64,000 nt of DNA. It comes from Cardiocondyla obscurior (taxonomy: Eukaryota; Arthropoda; Insecta; Hymenoptera; Formicidae). Below, in pieces: positions 28,666-40,695 of the stretch. The position numbers and the translations under genes are program-made. The stretch covers positions 2,170,001 through 2,234,000 of the forward strand of contig NC_091880.1 of assembly GCF_019399895.1 (NCBI RefSeq), given 5' to 3'. Under the pieces are notes generated by a model. It saw only the letters and a program-made list of their open reading frames with translations, ran no database searches and had not been told where the DNA came from. The number at the start of each line of letters is the position of its first letter. Position 1 is the first letter of the stretch.

Positions 28666-30920
28666 CGCCACAGGGATCGTTTGCATTCACAGGAAAATTA
28701 ATAAATATAAAAACTCAATTTGATAAAAAAACAAATTTATTAATCGTAGGTATTACAGTTTAATATTTTAATTAATTTATACACTCGATGAGGTCTAGAT
28801 CGCGAGTCAACGCACAATCGGGCCAACGATATTGTTGCGATCCGCTTGCGTCCGTCGCGTTCGCCAACGTGAAGAGTAAATCTCTGAGATGAGCCTCTCG
28901 CCGTGAACGACCGTGAACGTTTCAATATAGACTGCACTAGTGCGTCGTCTCGATACAACGCGCCAGGTAATAGATCTCCGCGGCGAGTTGCGCGGATTAT
29001 AATAATGTCTTGAGTGACAGCACAGAGAAACGAGAGGAGGGTGTAACGCGTGGGAGTGAAAGGTGTTTCCCGAGGGCAAAGATATGCGCGTGACGACGCT
29101 ACGTGTTCCACGAGAGTCACCGTCATCGTCCTCGCGAACCGAGTAGGCTGAACGTTCATAAATTTTTCGCCGGGGATGCTCTTAATATCTCAGCTTCAAC
29201 GTCTGTATTTCTCTCGCCATTAAGTTTGCATCGGAAATAAACTGTCTCGACGACGGAGCATCGATGCGAAAACGGCACGGATACCGAAAGCACGAGAGAC
29301 CTTTCGCGATAATTAACCCGTATCACGCCGGCACGATATTGTCCCGGACAAATCGCATATTTACGACGTTCTGGCAGAGCGACGGGATTTTTTTAATCCG
29401 TCGAACTCGGTCTGGCGAGGAATTGCCGCGGAACGATTCCGTTGCCGGTCGCTTCGACGTTGCGTCTCGTCCATAGGGAAAATCGCCCTCGCCGACGCAC
29501 GTCTTGACCGAACGGGGTTCAAAGGGGCCTCGAGAATGAAAGGAAGGATGGAGACCCCATCGTATGTACATTGAAAAGCAGATATGCCGTTTGCTGCAAC
29601 GACGGTGGTTAGCGTACGTGACTTCCTTCGTCTTCATCCCCTCCCTCGGCCACCGAGTACGAGGGAGGTAGGAGAGGGGCGCGTTCTCCCTCAGTCCTCT
29701 ACGACCGACGCTACGCAGCACATCTACGCACACGCTCCGTGTGAGATTCGACGCACACCACGGCAAGGCCACGTACGCTAGCCGCCGTCGCCGCAGCTAA
29801 TGCCATATCTACCTTTCAGTGTACATAAACATGTCGCGGAGCCATTATGCAAATTTTTTAATACGACGGGACCGTATATCCTGCACCCGCGCCAGGGTGC
29901 GAAAAATAAAATTAGCACTGCCACAAATGTTTCCCGGCTTAAGAGGCCGCGTGGTTTTGGATGTACGCGTCGAACCAGCCGGAGGATCAGCCCGGCCGTG
30001 TGTCCGGCTCAGCCGGAGCGTTAATACCGGATCACAATGATTCGTTCCCGAGGAAATACGACCGCTCGAGCCTTCCGAGACTTCTCTCTTTCTCCCTCGC
30101 GAGTTCGAGGCGAGCGTAAAATAAGGCCAGTAGCATCGCGGTAAGAAATACTGATGGCTTCTTTTTAATCTGACGTCGATGGCCACGAATCATTTCTTAA
30201 AAACGGTGTCTGCAGTTTTTATTTCTTTTTCGAGTTTTCAAAGGAACATTTTTTTTGAGAAAGGATAAAATAATTTAATAGTGATTTATTGGCTTTTATT
30301 CCTCGAAGTCCATGAGATTTTGTGCCACTGCGTTAATGTCGCGTCGACGAGATCTTAAGAAGCGGCTAAACAACCTCAGAGGATTCGCTTTTTTTAAAAT
30401 AGACATCCCGCGTGAATTCGGGTTTAGTTACGAAGTGTCGTTTTTGGGAAACCGCACATTAATATCGAGCTCGTTGCCGCTCCGGAAACTAAGGAATTCC
30501 GACCGTAGAAGCCGCGGGTGTAAAAAGCGTGACGAGAACGGCCGCCTTGTAGATGCTTATAAGTCACACGCTGCGACAAAGGCGTTTTACAAATAGATTT
30601 GGCACTGTGAAATCGAAATCGGAAACGCCCAGGATTCCACGTCGCGGGAACGTGTCAATAAAATTAACAGACCTCTCCGGCGCCTTTTTATCGAGCTAAT
30701 TTATTCCCGTCTTCCTCATGGTTCGGACTATGTGTATAACTTGGACATTGAAATGTACTTTAACGAGAGCGTGAAAACATTTCGGAGCCAGGAATAGCAA
30801 AACAACCAGCTCGAGCGTCGAGCACTATGATTTGTTTTGGTGGAGGATGTCTCGAGCTCGACGAGCGCATAAAAAAATGTAAACAGACTTGCAGGTGTCC
30901 AGCTCGGCGTCGAGCTCGGC

Positions 30921-31177
30921 GCTTCCGAGAATTCTGTGCGAGAAGGACAGCACGCTATTTCGCGGTCTTCTCGCTTCCTCCAGGCGCCGAAATCTGTAAC
31001 GGTCATTTAAGTCTACTTGCGGAGCCTCGAAGCTTCCGAGAACTCGGTGCGAGAAGGACAGCGCGCTATTCGCGATCGACTCTATCGTCTGTCTCACTTT
31101 TTTCTACGCGGTAGTCTCACTTCCTCCAAGGGCCGAAATCTCTAACGGTAATCTTCAGTCTAGTTGCGGAGCCTCGG
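30921..31177. repeat. Two-unit tandem duplication
   Basis: Unit A (30,921-31,031) and unit B (31,032-31,177) both open with GCTTCCGAGAA. They share GTGCGAGAAGGACAGC, then CGCTATT, then CTTCCTCCA, then CCGAAATCT, and end with TTGCGGAGCCTCG. Unit B carries about 35 extra bases in its middle. On the - strand both units keep the peptide pattern LSFSHR(V/I)LGS, but the rest of the frame is not conserved, so I do not call a gene. It lies about 750 bp upstream of the candidate first exon. Confidence 0.85.
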
Positions 31178-31919
31178 GCGCGCGAACGTGTTGATGACCG
31201 CTCCGCAATTATCGCGTATTTTTGACCGCGAGTGGGAAGTTTTCGCATACAAATAAGTGTCGACGTTGTCGACTCGGGAACGGACAATCATTTTGTGCAC
31301 GTCTGAGTTATCCCGCTCGTCGGTCTATGCTCCGTTTCGAGCTTCGAAAAAAATTGCTCCGGAACGACAATATGACGTCACGGGCGCAGCGCCGCGCGCG
31401 GGGCGTCTGACGTGAATTTCGCCGGAATTGCGTCGGGCATTTCCGAGCTCCGGCTCCCATTATGATTTTTTTCGGCAAGTTCCGGTAACTGCCTTTGCGC
31501 GGGAGGAGCGGGAAGTGATTCGCACCTCGCCCGTCATCTTTGTCGCGGCCGGGATTCTCATATCGTTTCGTTTGAGTGATTTTTAAAGAACTCGAGGAAG
31601 ATCAAGTGCGCGGGTGACATTCCGTATCGCGGCCCGTTTCGTTCGCTCTTCGCGCAAGCTGTCGACATCGTTCATTTCGTCGACGGGAATCGATCGAAGA
31701 ATCAAAAGGACCTTGCTATACATCGTGGACAGTATCTTGTTGAGGTTAAGGACGACTCGAGTGGAAGACCCGGCGGACGTATGCAACGCTACGAATATCG
31801 GAAGTGAACATTTCTACAAAAAATATTCGTTCGTCGCGCTTCTTAATTTTAATCGCGAAAAATCGCCGCGATAAACCACCGTCGGTTTTTCGGTCGTTCG
31901 TCTCTCGCGTGATAGTGAC

Positions 31920-31926
31920 TATAAAA
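31920..31926 (+). promoter_or_regulatory. Possible TATA box of the candidate gene
   Basis: TATAAAA stands about 30-36 nt before a CCAGTG sequence (31,954-31,959) that loosely resembles an insect initiator. It precedes the leader of the candidate first exon. Short TATA-like strings are common in AT-rich sequence and no transcript evidence is available, so this is only the best candidate start region. Confidence 0.25.
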
Positions 31927-31984
31927 AAAAGACAGAACAGAGTGATATAGTGACCAGTGATTTTGAGTGCTACAAGACGTCAGG

Positions 31985-32071
31985 ATGATCCAGAATTCTG
32001 CTACGGAAGGAAGGAAGGAAGGAAGGAAGGAAGGAAGGATGCAAAATCACTCTAACCATAATCTAACCTAA
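31985..32071 (+). CDS. Upstream ORF in the leader (28 codons)
   Basis: It starts with ATG ATC CAG and passes through the GGAA microsatellite, which reads as EGRK-type repeats. It contains a second in-frame ATG at 32,039 and ends at TAA, 8 nt before the candidate main ATG. If the leader is real, this uORF and its length-variable repeat could reduce translation of the main frame. GGAA units are 4 nt, so gain or loss of one unit shifts the frame and changes where the uORF ends. No homology is recognised and it may be only a leader ORF. Confidence 0.3.
   Translation: MIQNSATEGRKEGRKEGRMQNHSNHNLT
32005..32039. repeat. (GGAA)8 microsatellite in the leader
   Basis: Eight uninterrupted GGAA units plus GGA. 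It lies within the candidate first exon and inside the upstream ORF, so length changes would alter that ORF. Confidence 0.95.
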
Positions 32072-33349
32072 CCGGAAAATGCAAAGGTAAGTGAATCGGC
32101 AACACGCCGTCGATCGTAGATTACTCAGTTGTAATAATCATAAAGAAATTATTATAATTAATTATTGTTAATAAAGCAAATATACTCAAATATAATGACG
32201 CGGGCGAATTGCGATCTTTTAATTCTTTAAAAAAAAACAGCGCGCATGGTTCCTTCTAATAATTATTGAACTATACTACGTTTCACTCAGATGAATATAT
32301 CGTAATAGCGTTCCGCACGGATATAAAAATCTCGCTGATTGTATACGTGTTCTACGTATCTATTTTCCGCGGATAAACGAGCTCGTCCAGCACAGTTATC
32401 TGTGCTGTTAAAGATTATCACTAAGGAAAACAACATTTATATTTTCTTTAATACAATGGTTTTTACCCTCGTACCGTCTAATTTCCTGTTACTTAGCTGG
32501 TTAAAAAAATATTAATTGCCCGAGTCGGGAAAGCAATATTCTGCCAAGAAATCGTTTCGCATGATCGAGCCTGGTATCTCCCGTCCTTCGCGCGGATTCT
32601 AACGTATCGGGGGTGCTCCCTGCTTCGCAAATTATATCAATCGATGCCATTATCTCGCGTATTGCGTAATTCCCATGCGAGCGAGCCCATTCGATCGGAT
32701 GTTAAACCGCAGCGCGCCGCATTTCCGGGATGGCAAGAAGTCAATCGTCTAGCGAGAGACGGGAGGCACGATCAAATTGTCGACTCGTCGTTCTCGAGAA
32801 GAGGGGGAGGGGGGGAGGCTCGCGCGAACCGGAAATTGCGAGCTGTCCGTGCCTGTAAACGAACTCTTTGGACTGATTCCAGCGCGTAATGCGAGCCCAT
32901 CAGCTGTAATGCGGGCCCCGATGCGCCTCGCAGCAACATACGAAACCGCTCATCAATGCCGCGATGACGGGTTATTATTCCGCGGAGCTTAAAAAATAAT
33001 AGCACTCGGGGAATAAAATAATTGCGCGCATACGCCCTAGTGCGCTTTTCCCCTGACATTCGGAGGGCGCGCCCTCGCCGCTCGGTACTCGGACTGGCCC
33101 CTTAGATCGCGCGACGATCCTCGCCGCGGCCGTTTACGCTCCATTTATTACGCAAGGTTTAAAGAGTGCACGCGCCATCCGGTGGACGCGCGTATACCGC
33201 GAATCCGACGACGTACTTGCCAGGGACCGGTCCCGGGCGGGTGAGGTTGCCGGCGAGGGCCGGGATGCCCGGTCGCGTCTGCGGCGGAAATGAAGGAGTT
33301 GATATATCTGCCCGAGAGCTATAACTCACTTAGTACTTGCATACATACT

Positions 33350-33570
33350 CTCTCCCTCGTGTTCCTCCACCGGACTCCCGCGTTCCCGCCTCGCCTCGAC
33401 CGTCTGCCGGCTCTTTCTCTTTTCTCTCCTCCGCCCCCTTCTTCCCTCCTCGGCCCCGGTCGTCTCCGTCCTTATCGGCCCTATCTAAATTTCTCGCCCT
33501 ATCCTCCTCCCGTCGGCGACGAGCTTCGCCCGGGTACTTTCCCTTTGCATCTTCCGCGTCCCCCTCGCGA
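33350..33570. repeat. Pyrimidine-rich tract
   Basis: About 220 bp are strongly C/T-biased on the + strand (many CTCC, TTCC and CCTC strings). It yields proline- and serine-rich translations on + and charged E/K/R-rich ones on -, neither of which is likely to be a protein. It may adopt triplex-type structures. Confidence 0.5.
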
Positions 33571-34442
33571 CGGGCCGTACACGCGCATAATTTCCGCGCG
33601 CCCTTGTCCGCGACGTACGTGGCTGCGTTTACGCAACCTCGTGTCCGGTCTATTCTCTCCTCCTTCGCCCCGTCTGTTCTACGTGTACGCAAACGTTACT
33701 CGTTCTTTACCCCGAGTGCCCATATACTGATATATGCGTACGTCGAATGCTTTCCGCGCCGCATATTTCCGCGACGTAGAATTTACGGTCTCTCTTATAT
33801 ATTTTTTTTTTTTATCGTGTCCGAGTCGGTTTTTCTTTTTCAAGCCGTGTATTCTATTAATAAACGATAATGGCATTGTTGAGTCGTCGTAGCGTTACGC
33901 AAATCTCGTCCTTACCGCGAGACGAGTACTCTCTCCTCCTCGATTCTCTCCCCTTAGATATCCACGCGCGATATATCCTTTCGAACTATGACGTGTACAT
34001 ATGTGCATTCGCGCGGTTGTCGCTGAGGCAAGCTTCGCACCAGGAAGAGGTGAAGAAACGTGAGCGCGCATGGACGCGATGAAGAAGAGGATTCCGCCTC
34101 GCGCCCGCAGGCCGCGGAGGTGTGGAACGATCGCGAGGCGTAAAAGAAAAAGAGGAGGAGAGGAGTCTCGGATCGGTGCTCGGAGAGAATCGAGCGAGAA
34201 GCAATACGCGAATGTTTAATACCTCGCACTAAATTATGCAATTACCTTTACGTCCGCCTGAGACCATCCTGACTAGCACGAACGCGCGCGCGTCTTCGTA
34301 TGCGCGATATGGTGTCCCTGTGCGTCGTGCACCTGCACAAGCGCGATCCATCTGTGCATCGCCAGGTACACGTCGAGCGCGCGAAAAAGCACAGACGCCG
34401 CCTGCGAATGAGAGGATTGTGCACGTGCACGATCGTTGTACG

Positions 34443-34699
34443 CTGAGATGAAGGTATAGTTGCTTTCGAATTCAGCCATAATTTCACGATACTTCTGACA
34501 ATAAATTTGATTATCTCCAATTACAAAATAATTATATTTGTCGTTAAATAACATAAAACTATACACCCAGTGTCAAAAATAATTTTAAAAAATAATTAAT
34601 TAATTCTTTATAAAATAATTGAGAATCATTAATATATTAACTGTTTGAAATATTTAAAAAATAGAGCTGGGTCGAAAAGTAACTATACTTTTCTCTCAG
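34443..34699. mobile_element. MITE-like element, copy 3 (best preserved, 257 bp)
   Basis: Both ends are intact enough to align. The left end reads CTGAGATGAAGGTATAGTTG and continues CTTTCGAATTCAGCC. The complement of the right end reads CTGAGAGAAAAGTATAGTTA and continues CTTTTCGACCCAGC. The terminal inverted repeats are therefore about 33 bp with a few differences. The interior is AT-rich and non-coding. The same left-end motif with the extension ATAATTTCA starts copy 2 at 15,091. I see no clear target-site duplication. It is a typical non-autonomous DNA transposon structure, but I cannot assign the family. Confidence 0.65.
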
Positions 34700-36018
34700 T
34701 CCACGGTACAAGTCTACGTCTCTCGATCGAAGCCTACGAGTGGCATATATCTCAGACTCCTATCGCGCTCTTGTTCTACAATATAGACTATACTGTTGGA
34801 ATACAATGACCGCTACTATTACCTCCGCGCGACTAGTCTTACAATGGCGTTGCTATTACGACCGTACAGTCGCGTTACCACCCTGCCTATCGGCGCATCT
34901 GTGTCCGGCGAGGGGCTGATTTGGCGAGAAAATTGCTCGCGATTCGCGCGGCGTAAGAAGATAAACGCCTGTAGCTGGAATTTGCGAGCGACGGCGCAAC
35001 GCAGCGTCCACGTAGCATTCTTTCCCACTCAATCGCTCTCTAATCAGACGGCGAGATCTGCCGAACGCCGTGCGTTAACCGCGTGCGTATTTGCTTTAAC
35101 TACCACGCCGCAGGTAATTACAGTGATGAGCGGCGCACTTGCTGCACTTCGCGTCGCGTTCTAATACAGGAAGCTTTGTACGTTATTTCCACTCGGACGC
35201 TAAAAAAGAAAGTAAACCGCAGTACTTATTACCGCAACAATGCGAGGCTCATCTCCGTGTCGGCGCGAATTTGCATATGTATTCCCTTCGGAGTATCATT
35301 GACGAATTGACTATTAGCGTGCAACGGCTGAGGTTGCCGACGTGGTCAATAACCACGAGCATTCTTCGTTCGATCTCGCGCTAGTTACAAACGACTTCGT
35401 TGACGACCCGCGAGAACGTCTCGTCCGATCGCGATTTATGCTCGCAAAAAAGATCTCGAGGCAGATTAGTCATCGGGGACTAAAAACGCGTCTCGCCCGT
35501 CCCCGCGCATCTAGGCATTCTTGTAGAACGGCCGTCACAGCGCCGATCGAACCGGTTTTGGAGTAGATTCGCTAATTTGCGCGGCAGAAACTGATAAAGA
35601 CGTGGCTAGTGGGATATAAAACTGTCCGTTATAAAGCGTAACTTCTCCTAACGCGGCGCTCTATGCGAATATTATGTAAACGCGTCCGAAGCATTCCGAA
35701 AGTGGTGTCGTCTCGCCCGCCGGAGAGGTCTCCTGCTGCCTTTCGGCGAAACAGGCGGGAACGGTCCGGCATGAGCGCGTTCCGGCGAATGGCATTCTTT
35801 CGGCGAAAAAGACACGCAGATAATGCAATCGTTCTCCACGGCGATCTCTCGGACATTCGAGAGACGCGTCCGCGGCTTCGCAACATTTCTCCGGCCGGTA
35901 TTTTATTATTTAGATACCCGCTATCGGATTATTCGCGCGGAGGCGCAGGCTGATGCCAGGCGCGAAGGAAAATTGAAATCTCGCCGACCCACACGCGCAG
36001 TATTACGCTCACTCCCGC

Positions 36019-36541
36019 GCGCAGCCTTGAATTACCAAGGGTCTTCGGGTAAAATATAAAATATGTAATCTCCATTGGACCCAAAGCGGCTAGTGGACGC
36101 GCAGAGAGATTTTAGCGGTAAAACGCGACGTGGAAAAGTGACGCCTGGATTCCTCTCCGCGAGGCTATCACGAGAGTGTCGGCGGAGCCGCTCCGCCCCC
36201 GTCTTCCCCGCCGCGTGAAAATTATTCGCAAATTATTGCGCGCCGGATCAGTACGCGATAATTTCGACCGTAGGCTGAACGCGTCGTCGTCGGAAAGAAA
36301 AAAAAGCCGATATCCGACGATGCACCGTGGCATGAATCGGCAACTCACCGTGAGAAATACGCGGCTAATACTTATTACACGCGGGATAATGAGATTTGCG
36401 CTCGTCGCCCGCAAAGAACGTCGGCGGAGTGGTGGCGTCGGGAATTCGTCATTTACGGTGAATCTCGCCGCCGCGACTCCGCACGGCCTTGAATCCCGAG
36501 AAGCCTTCGGATAAACGATGAAATATGTATCCTTTATTGAA
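36019..36541. repeat. Old direct duplication, spacing 462 bp
   Basis: The 61-nt segments 36,019-36,079 and 36,481-36,541 align without gaps at 43 of 61 positions by hand count. They share GCCTTGAAT, then CTTCGG, then AAATATGTA. Flanking sequence (TGAATCTCGCCG-like) extends the similarity to the left with indels. This points to a diverged tandem duplication of roughly 460 bp. No coding meaning is evident. Confidence 0.65.
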
Positions 36542-38169
36542 TCGAAAATAAGATACTAACCCCGCGCGTGTCGTTTTCGAACGGCAAGGCCAGCCGATGC
36601 GCGGTCATCCGAGATGATCATCTCGCATGCCATTATCTGGATAATGCGCGACGCGCCGCGGCGTGGAAATACGTATGGCTCGCAGCCGGGACAATGAATT
36701 ACGCGCGAGGGGTGGGAAGGGAGGGGCGTCTTCTTTCCTCCTGCATTCTACATTCTTCCCTGCCGCCGTCGGCGTTCCCGTTGCTCCCGCTGCGGCCAGG
36801 ACGTCGTCGAAAAAACGATCTTTGACCTCCCTTGTACTCCGCAGTCTCGGCCCTGGCAATATCTGGACCGTAATTCACAAATCGCAGACGTGCATTCTTG
36901 TCCGCGCGGAGCAACGAGACAACCAAAACCGCCACGAATTACGCGACTTCCCTGCCTGCGCGGAGAAACAATCCCGGGGATATCGTCAATTCCAACTTCG
37001 AATTAATCCTGCGTTGTGCCGATTTACGACTTTCCTTTACGCGTTTCCATTTTGTTGTAAAATTCGCGATAAATGGCGTTTTCACTCATTAGCGAACTTA
37101 TCGTTAATAAACTTTTAAGTACTTTTAAAAGAAGTTCTCGCGTTTAAGTGCCAGTTCTAGAATTTAAATTCAGCCGAATTCGCCGCGTTGTTAGTTTAAA
37201 AAAAATTGCGGCGAAACGTAACGTCGGCGCGATCGTGAATTTTATCCGGGCGATCGTGGCTATTGACCCGAAATGTCGCCGAGAATTACGGACCGTGCGA
37301 AACTCAGCTGACGAAAGTATTCCTGGCCCTCTCGACGGCAGTGTGCGTGCGTGCGAGCGCGGGACTTAACATTTCATTAACCGTACATTAGCGTGCTTCA
37401 AGCCCCGTACATACGTCACATAGATAACCGCGCCGGTCCGCGCGAGAATGTACAACGAGCCAGGTAGATAAGTGTAAGAAGATACGGGGCGGGTAAGTTA
37501 CGACGCGTCCTCCGATGCGAAACGCGTTTGCGGAGCGAGGGTTATAAGCTGCCAAAATCACGGTGCGTCGCTCGAAAAAGGAATCTTATCCGGAGGGAAA
37601 AAAAAAAAAGGGTTAAGTTTAAGGAATCGCGTAATAACGAATGCTGCTAGATCCTGCGATTAACCACAGAGAAAATTAAAAAATTCTTCCGTGAAGAATG
37701 GCAATCGAAGACTCGAGTTGCGAGAAGTAATCTTACTTAACTATGACGTCGTGCGCCCTGCAACGTAATATTTCTACTTTAACGGTGTCACGGCAATAAT
37801 TTCTGCGCCAACGTGAAATACAATGTAGCATCACGGGAATAATTTAGGATTTAAATAAAAAGTGGAGATGCCCAAAATCAGCCTGCAAAGTGGGCCGAGG
37901 CGGGTGTGGGTATCGGCTCCGAGAGTCGATCTCTCGAAAAAGCCTCGAGAGAGCCACTCGATAGATTTATTTCCATTCATAAATATACACCGCGGGCACG
38001 GAACTTCGGCCGCCCCGTTCACTTCGCTTTCGAAGCACGCGAGCCACTTTCGAGAACTCGGCGAAGTATAGGTTACGTACTTCGGGATACCGGGACGTGG
38101 GACGATGGAAATTCCACGCTGAAAAGAACGGCCAGAACAGGGAATGGGACGCGAAGATTAGGTGGACGA

Positions 38170-38370
38170 GTCACGCAGAAGAACGGGAGAAATAAAAAAA
38201 AAAAGTAGAAACGTGTCTGTATAATATCTGTGCTAAACGAAAAGAATGGGACAAAAGAAGGTAAAAAAAAAAAAAGAAAGAAAAGAAAATAAAACGAGAG
38301 GAAGAGAAAAGAACAAACTAAAAGAGTAGGACTGTGGGAGAGAAAGGAAAAGAATGAGAGAAATATTATA
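38170..38370. repeat. Purine-rich tract
   Basis: About 200 bp are strongly A/G-biased on the + strand with several A runs (GAAAGAAAAGAAAATAAAA and similar). The - strand therefore shows a false hydrophobic F/L-rich translation (38,073-38,423), which I do not regard as a gene. Confidence 0.6.
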
Positions 38371-40695
38371 AAAATTATTCCGTTTCTCGTAGACCGTCGG
38401 AGGGTTGCTCTATCCTTGAACAATTGCCCCGTTATGCCCTAACAAGCGGTGAAATAATTATAGTGATCTCCGCGGATGCCGCGGCGAGGAAAACGCGCCT
38501 CTCAGCGTTCTTCGCGGTACATAACGCGGCTGATGCAGCGCTCGCGAAATTGTTTCACGCAACACCTCGAATCTGATAGCGCTGTCCGGATTCTGTACGC
38601 GCTCGGAGGCTGGCGAGGCGATTCGCACGATCGTTTCTCGCCTTGGCAACGCACACATCACCCGACGTGGCAAACTAGGCGGGAAAACCGCGCGGCGGCA
38701 CGTAAACGATCACGATTCAACCCTTAAAGGGCCACGGCCGCGGTCGCTTCCTGGTGCAGTTAACGGTGAAACCCGGCGCGTTGCACCGACGTTTACGGGC
38801 TCGTTACGCAACGATAGTCTTTTACCCGCGCGAAAATTCAGAGTATCGATGAAGCGCTGAGAAAGGGAATGATCCCGGCGGGAGTTTTGCGATCACAATG
38901 CAATGAGACGTGGGGAATGCGGCCCCTGACAAGTTCAAGGATGCCCAGCGTCTCCGCGGTATCTCGGGGAGCGAGAATATCTCACTCATTCGCCGGCGCT
39001 GATTTATAGATCTCGATGGTATCGACAGCGAAACGTGTTCGTCCGGATTAGCGGCCGCGTATCGCGAACGGTCGAGCGGCAATTAAATTTCATTAACGTC
39101 TGCAGCTCGACGTAGTGAAGCGACTTTGAAGAGTACACGCTCCGATAATCATCGACACAGATCCTCGAAGAGACATTATTAGAACGAAATGATACGCGGG
39201 TGTTCGCGAGTAATTTACAGCCTGTACAATTATCCGACTGGGAAACGCTCGCTTCTAAGAGAGGGAACGAGAGACGGTTACCGCTCACGCTCGGTTCGTA
39301 CGTACGCCGTATTGTTACACACGCTGGAATTATTCCCGTCCGTTGCCTTAAGACAGATTTATCCGCGGGGAGCGCCGTTTTCCCGGTAGTCCAATGATTA
39401 ACGACTGATACTATTAAACAATACGAGAAACATAAATCTCGGTTTCGTGATAATTTGTATCTAAAGGAAATTTCATACGCTCGCGGTGGTGTTCACTAGG
39501 ACTCGTACTGTCGTTAGAGCCATTAATATCCCGCGGTTTATCGGTCGCAGGTGCCGACAAGTTCACGGCCGCGAAAGACACGTTTTTGGTCGGTAAAATC
39601 TGTCGTAGCTGCTCGGCACGAATATAATCGTCAAACAGCGTGATTGTTAAAGCTCATCTTCAAACGGAACGTAGGTAATGCGTCGATTCTCGAAGATAAG
39701 CTAACTTCGTGGCTTATCGGCCGATTTATAGAAACACGCCGGGTAAATCAAGTCGTCGGAAAATAATTCAGGCGTCCCGAATAAAGCGGTGAATGCGCGA
39801 AAACATTCGTCGGCTTCGGTTTTTTTTTTTTTTTCTATTTTCACGCGGATGCTGGTCGAAGAAAGGCGAACGATTATGAGACGTCAGATTGCACCGTACA
39901 ATTATATCCTTCGAGAATGATTGTGTGTAAACAAAAAATAGATATCGATCGAAAACGATTCCGAAATTTCGGCCCCTCATGACCACTGTGATTACGAGAT
40001 GCATTTCTAGGTGCGAGGCGTCCTCTCTCCCATTTATTCCGCTGATTCCCTTCTCTTGAGCCCGAGAATCGCGATCGGTTTGCAGGCCATAAAAAAAAAG
40101 AAAAAAGCAGAGTGCGTTACCGTGAAATTCCGGCAGTTAAAACTTAGTAAACTCCCGAAGGTAATTTGTGGGATTTTTTCACACGCGTGTTTTCGATTCA
40201 ACCGCTGCGCGGAGAAAAATAAGACGCGGCTTCAATGAAGGATGCCTCCGATTCACCGAAAGACGCGAGACTCTCGGGAGATGGGGGCACGAAGTTCGAA
40301 GGAGTATCCGGTCATTCAGACGATTCATCGTCCAGCTTCGCGTCGAGGCCCATTCTTCGAGGTACAGAGGTTAGAACAGAACGTGTTATTAGGGAGCCCT
40401 CTCTAGATGGTTCCCCCCGGTTATTCCTTCGAATCCTCACGCTCTCCCGACCGGACGAAATCACGTAACGGCCGAGAAGCAGACGGAGCGGCGCGAACGC
40501 GGGATCTCACAAAGATTGCGAAGTCCGCAGCCTCGCGAACGGTGGTATTTCGTGCTGAGAGTGGGACTGATGAAACCACAATGACATAATATTACGCGGG
40601 ATACTAGCCTGGGTGCGATAATCATATGCTTTTTCTCACCGCGAGCCTCACGGATATGGGTCTACCTAACCTATGATGCTTATACTATTTTGCAG

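Larger units (their letters stand above)
15250..30920. other. Intergenic CpG-rich DNA, no gene recognised
   Basis: No exon, RNA gene or transposon protein could be supported in about 15.6 kb. Short AT-rich patches lie near 19,960-20,290, 20,530-20,660, 22,740-22,960 and 24,500-24,700, and a longer one at 25,900-26,420. A 16-nt T run lies near 21,570. Frames such as 27,006-27,191 look moderately protein-like but have neither splice sites nor a recognisable family. Confidence 0.5.
31956..32086 (+). other. Candidate first exon: 5' leader plus first 8 nt of coding sequence
   Basis: This is inferred to be a first exon. It ends at AAAG|GTAAGTG, one of the strongest 5' splice sites in the window (donor starts at 32,087). 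An ATG in good insect context (GGAAAATG) starts at 32,079, so only ATG CAA AG lies in this exon and the next codon is split (phase 2). The leader also carries an upstream ORF (31,985-32,071). Joined to the second AG at 49,285, the frame continues as a signal-peptide-like sequence. Joined to the first AG at 49,280, it stops after MQR. The 5' end is a guess based on a weak initiator. The exon may instead be wholly untranslated, and the gene cannot be named. Confidence 0.45.

Noticed and set aside
32051..32072. CTAACCTAACC, like the insect telomere repeat (TTAGG)n
   Set aside because: Only about two units are present, within chance expectation.
33290..33870. Overlapping P/S-rich and charged frames of 120-177 codons
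   Set aside because: They arise from a pyrimidine-rich tract and have no start context, splice sites or family.
35090..35120. Second possible recursive site (CGCCGCAG/GTAATT)
   Set aside because: The pyrimidine tract is broken and GTAATT is a poor donor.
38073..38423. Hydrophobic F/L-rich minus-strand frame resembling a membrane protein
   Set aside because: It is the complement of an A/G-rich low-complexity tract.
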